DNA of 15,354 nucleotides from Clostridiales bacterium UBA1206 (GTDB lineage Bacteria; Bacillota; Clostridia; Oscillospirales; CAG-382), in the NCBI GenBank assembly GCA_002310055.1, contig DBXS01000002.1, positions 1-15,354 of the forward strand. The letters are read 5' to 3'. Both the position numbers and the translations under genes were made by a program. The notes under the pieces were generated by a model that was not told the DNA's origin, searched no databases, and was given only the letters and a program-made list of their open reading frames with translations. The first letter of the stretch is position 1. The number at the start of each line of letters is the position of its first letter. Below are positions 13,149 through 15,354 of this stretch, in pieces.

Positions 13149-14613
13149 AAACAAATACTTATACGACGCCACGGCTCATATCACCGAAACGCTTATCGAC
13201 AATATTATCGGCGGAACGCAAAAAGATCCGGCTGTCTCAGAGCGAAGAAGGAAAGACGCTTTTATAAACAGAAGATCTCTTATAGCCGCCGTCCTGGCGT
13301 TAACGCTCGTCGTTACGGCGCTTGCGGTCACCTTCAGCATAAAAAAAGCCGCTGTGACGGATCCGCACACAACGAGTTCAGACCCGCACACGACAAGGCC
13401 AAACGTAGAGCCCTTCAAGGGCACCGCGGGCGATTATTCCGGCGCGCTTTATATGTGCCTTGCGGACGTTTCTTTTACTGCTTCGAACGTTTACGGACGC
13501 GAATACCGCAAAGTTCAGAAAACATACCGGCAAAACGCGGCAGAGCTTGGAGCCTTCTTTGACAAGCTGACGCAAAAACTGCTCGAAGGCCGCGAAAGCG
13601 CGGTCGTTTCGCCGGTCAATATCTATATGGCGCTTTCGATGCTTGCGGAATGCACGAGCGGAACGTCGCGCAAGCAGATACTCGATATCATAGGCGTGTC
13701 AAGTATAGAAGAACTCCGCGAGCAATCAAAAATCATATGGCTGTATAACAGCCGCGACGACGAATTCGGCAAATCGCTGCTCGGTAATTCCATATGGCTT
13801 TCAAGCGATATGCCTGTCAAGGAAAACTGCGTCGAAATACTGAAAAACGATCACTATGCTTCGACTTTCACCGGCAATTTTGCAAGCGATGAATATAAGA
13901 AAGCACTGAAACAATGGCTTTCGGATCAAACCTGCGGTCTGCTCGACGGTTTCATCAATGCGCTCGATATCAGCGACGATACCCGCGCTGTGCTCGCGTC
14001 TACTCTTTATTACAAAGTTAAATGGGCTATACAATACAGAGAAACCGAAGAGGGCGTGTTCAAGGGTACGGACGGCAGAACAGACTGCGTTTTTAATAAA
14101 AAATCGTTCACAAGCGAGATCTATTACGGCGACGGGTTCACCGCGTTCCACGACACGCTTTCGGACGGCAACAGTATGTGGTTCTTCCTGCCCGATTACG
14201 GCAAAAGCACGGAAGACGTTATTAAGTCCGATCTCATTTCTTTCATCGGTTCGGAAAAGACCGGTAAAACGTACGACGTTACGGTAAGGATGCCGGATTT
14301 TGACGTCGATTTCTACGAATCGATCATAGATATACTGTACGCGCTCGGCGTTACCGATTGTACGATCTCTTCAAAAGCGGATTTTTTGGAACTGACAGAC
14401 GACGACATATTTGTCAATCAAATCATCCACGCGGCGCGCTTCAAAGCCGATAAAGAAGGCGTGGAAGGCGCGGCGTTTACCGAAATAGACCTTGCCAACG
14501 GTTACGCGGAAGACCATAAGGATTATGATTTTACGCTCGATAAGCCGTTCGCATTTATGGTCGTCAACAACGGCGTGCCGCTGTTCACGGGAACCGTATC
14601 GAATATCCAATAA
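13138..14613 (+). CDS. Membrane-anchored serpin with a cytosolic anti-sigma-like tail
   Basis: A 491-residue protein. Residues 1-46 are a charged cytosolic tail (YLYDATAHITETLIDNIIGG) resembling the start of membrane anti-sigma proteins. Residues 48-68 form one membrane helix. A linker with two copies of DPHTT (75-79, 82-86) follows. The serpin domain runs from about 130 to 490: SPVNIYMALSMLAECTSGTS at 158-177, LASTLYYKVKW at 286-296, the hinge EGVEGAAFTEI at 440-450, and the C-terminal signature FTLDKPFAFMV at 465-475. The hinge keeps small residues at P12-P10 and Thr at P8 but has Val at P14 and Phe at P9, and the reactive loop is about four residues longer than in antitrypsin, so inhibitory action is likely but unproven. 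GGAGG at 13126-13130 is 7 bases from the ATG. Confidence 0.88.
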   Translation: MDDKNKYLYDATAHITETLIDNIIGGTQKDPAVSERRRKDAFINRRSLIAAVLALTLVVTALAVTFSIKKAAVTDPHTTSSDPHTTRPNVEPFKGTAGDYSGALYMCLADVSFTASNVYGREYRKVQKTYRQNAAELGAFFDKLTQKLLEGRESAVVSPVNIYMALSMLAECTSGTSRKQILDIIGVSSIEELREQSKIIWLYNSRDDEFGKSLLGNSIWLSSDMPVKENCVEILKNDHYASTFTGNFASDEYKKALKQWLSDQTCGLLDGFINALDISDDTRAVLASTLYYKVKWAIQYRETEEGVFKGTDGRTDCVFNKKSFTSEIYYGDGFTAFHDTLSDGNSMWFFLPDYGKSTEDVIKSDLISFIGSEKTGKTYDVTVRMPDFDVDFYESIIDILYALGVTDCTISSKADFLELTDDDIFVNQIIHAARFKADKEGVEGAAFTEIDLANGYAEDHKDYDFTLDKPFAFMVVNNGVPLFTGTVSNIQ

Positions 14614-14681
14614 ACAGTTCGCCGGCCGCCGCGCGCTGCCGCCGGCAGGACCGGTCCTACACAGCTCATAACACCATAATA

Positions 14682-14744
14682 GCGTCCCGCGCGGCGGATA
14701 AAGGCAAAAAACCGCGCGCGGGACGCAAATATTTTTGTTTTTTT
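14682..14744 (+). terminator. Rho-independent terminator after the serpin gene
   Basis: A perfect 12-base-pair GC-rich stem (14682-14693 with 14715-14726) is followed by AAATATTTTTGTTTTTTT. The loop is long, about 21 bases. A perfect palindrome GGACCGGTCC lies further upstream at 14648-14657. Confidence 0.8.
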
Positions 14745-14756
14745 GCCGTTTTCCTA

Positions 14757-14785
14757 TTGCAAAACTCAAAAAAATGTGATAATAT
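14757..14785 (+). promoter_or_regulatory. Promoter of rpsT
   Basis: TTGCAA (14757-14762) with TAATAT (14780-14785) at a 17-base gap, or with GATAAT (14778-14783), which is preceded by the extended -10 dinucleotide TG (14775-14776). Both readings place the start near 14790. Confidence 0.6.
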
Positions 14786-14831
14786 ATCAAAGCGCCTGTA
14801 AATAGCGCAATTCTAAACAGGAGGAGTACGA

Positions 14832-15095
14832 ATGCCTAACATCAAATCCGCAAAGAAGAGAGTTAAAGTCAGCGAGACCAAGGCCCTGCAGAACAAAATG
14901 TATAAATCTCTGCTCAAAACTTCCATAAAGAAGTTCAAGCTCGCAGTCGAAGCCGGCGACAAGGCGGCCGCGGAACAGGCCTATACCAAGGCGGTTTCCA
15001 TGGTCGATAAATCCGTTGCAAAAGGGATCCTTCACGCCAACAACGCCGCGCGCAAAAAGAGCCAGTTCGCTCTTATGCTCAATTCCCTGGCGTAA
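14832..15095 (+). CDS. rpsT: 30S ribosomal protein S20
   Basis: An 87-residue, strongly basic protein that binds 16S rRNA and belongs to the 30S body. The start MPNIKSAKKRV and the later HANNAARKKSQ (residues 68-78) are diagnostic of S20, and length matches the family. AGGAGG at 14819-14824 is 7 bases from the ATG. It has its own promoter and a hairpin terminator behind it, so it is monocistronic. lepA, often found beside rpsT in Firmicutes, is present in this window but 14 kb away. Confidence 0.97.
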   Translation: MPNIKSAKKRVKVSETKALQNKMYKSLLKTSIKKFKLAVEAGDKAAAEQAYTKAVSMVDKSVAKGILHANNAARKKSQFALMLNSLA

Positions 15096-15124
15096 TTTAT
15101 ACTCCCAAAGGTCAAGCTTTTACG

Positions 15125-15154
15125 GCGCTGCTTGCAAAACAGCAGCGCGTTTTG
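15125..15154 (+). terminator. Terminator after rpsT
   Basis: An 8-base-pair stem (GCGCTGCT at 15125-15132 with AGCAGCGC at 15141-15148) closes an 8-base loop and is followed by GTTTTG. The T-run is short. Confidence 0.6.
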
Positions 15155-15157
15155 CCC

Positions 15158-15231
15158 GCGGGTGTAGTTCAATGGCAGAATTCCAGCCTTCCAAGCTGGC
15201 CGTGCGGGTCCGATTCCCGTCACCCGCTCCA
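15158..15231 (+). tRNA. tRNA-Gly (anticodon UCC), CCA encoded
   Basis: A complete cloverleaf. The acceptor arm is GCGGGTG (15158-15164) with CACCCGC (15221-15227), with discriminator T and an encoded CCA at 15229-15231. The anticodon stem is CCAGC/GCTGG around the loop CTTCCAA, giving the anticodon TCC at 15190-15192, which reads glycine codons GGA and GGG. The T arm is CGGG-TCCGATT-CCCG. Confidence 0.95.
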
Positions 15232-15240
15232 TAAGCGACG

Positions 15241-15280
15241 ACGGTAAGAAAAAGCAGATGTCGCTGCTTTTTCTTGCCGT
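15241..15280 (+). terminator. Long hairpin after tRNA-Gly, probable terminator
   Basis: A 17-base-pair stem with one G-U pair (15241-15257 with 15264-15280) closes a 6-base loop. The arms hold an A5 and a T5 run. It lies 9 bases after the tRNA and separates it from the next tRNA. Confidence 0.65.
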
Positions 15281-15331
15281 AAATCACTTTTTGCGCCCGC
15301 TTTCCGTATCACCCGCCGCCAAAAACCATAT

Positions 15332-15354
15332 GTGCCTTTAGCTCAGCAGGATAG
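15332..15354 (+). tRNA. tRNA, 5' end only, cut by the window edge (possibly Arg)
   Basis: GTGCCTT fits a 5' acceptor arm, followed by TAGCTCAGCAGGATAG, the standard T8, A9, D-stem and D-loop. The anticodon is outside the window. The D-loop form and acceptor sequence remind me of tRNA-Arg, but identity cannot be settled. Confidence 0.75.

Noticed and set aside
13360..13402. Tandem DPHTT-coding repeat as a mobile or CRISPR-like repeat
   Set aside because: Only two imperfect copies exist, both in frame within the serpin linker. It is a low-complexity spacer of a surface protein.
14648..14657. Palindrome GGACCGGTCC between the serpin and rpsT as a regulatory site
   Set aside because: It lies after a stop codon and before a terminator in GC-rich DNA. 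Chance occurrence is likely and nothing links it to a gene.

Overview
The window looks like chromosomal DNA of an endospore-forming member of the Clostridia (Bacillota), probably a gut-type lineage of moderate GC. The evidence is the spoVAC-spoVAD-spoVAE cluster, a pro-sigma-K gene with its hydrophobic pro-sequence, strong AGGAGG-type ribosome binding sites, and housekeeping genes of bacterial type (lepA, ychF, rpsT). There are no insertion sequences, CRISPR arrays or phage genes. The seventeen complete genes end in TAA (9) or TGA (8), and none ends in TAG.

Layout. (a) Positions 1-2934, minus strand: a compact operon reading ychF > HAD phosphatase > Mrp-type Fe-S carrier ATPase > lepA (cut by the window edge), driven by a TTGAAA-17-TATAAT promoter. 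(b) 3091-3983, plus: a single OmpR/PhoB-type response regulator with its own promoter and terminator and no kinase beside it. (c) 4026-5317, plus: a monocistronic gene for a cytoplasmic alpha/alpha-toroid protein. It ends in a bidirectional terminator shared with the convergent spoVA operon. (d) 5313-7106, minus: spoVAC-spoVAD-spoVAE, the dipicolinic-acid channel genes. spoVAC carries an in-frame TAG seven codons after its best start site. (e) 7166-9230, plus: an acyl-CoA-synthetase-like AMP-ligase and a stand-alone acyl carrier protein. (f) 9247-9978, plus: sigK, whose Shine-Dalgarno lies inside a hairpin. (g) 10005-12253, plus: a small membrane protein of the COG2426 type, then a fused sugar-isomerase-like TIM barrel and Gfo/Idh/MocA-like protein. 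(h) 12284-12519: a 30-residue hydrophobic, Cys-rich peptide gene with a sigma-K-like promoter, missed by ordinary length cut-offs. (i) 12610-14726, plus: an operon of an XRE regulator with a sigma-region-4-like C-terminus, overlapping a membrane-anchored serpin. (j) 14757-15354: rpsT, tRNA-Gly(UCC) and the first 23 bases of another tRNA.

The most interesting unit is (i). The regulator and the serpin overlap by 11 bases. The serpin has a short cytosolic tail resembling the N-terminus of membrane anti-sigma factors, one membrane helix, a Thr/Pro linker and an outside serpin domain. I infer that it could sense or trap extracellular proteases and report to the paired regulator. An inverted repeat over the operon's -35 box suggests autoregulation. 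The second theme is sporulation: spoVA, pro-sigma-K and a putative sigma-K target all lie within 7 kb. All assignments rest on reading motifs by eye; no database search was possible.
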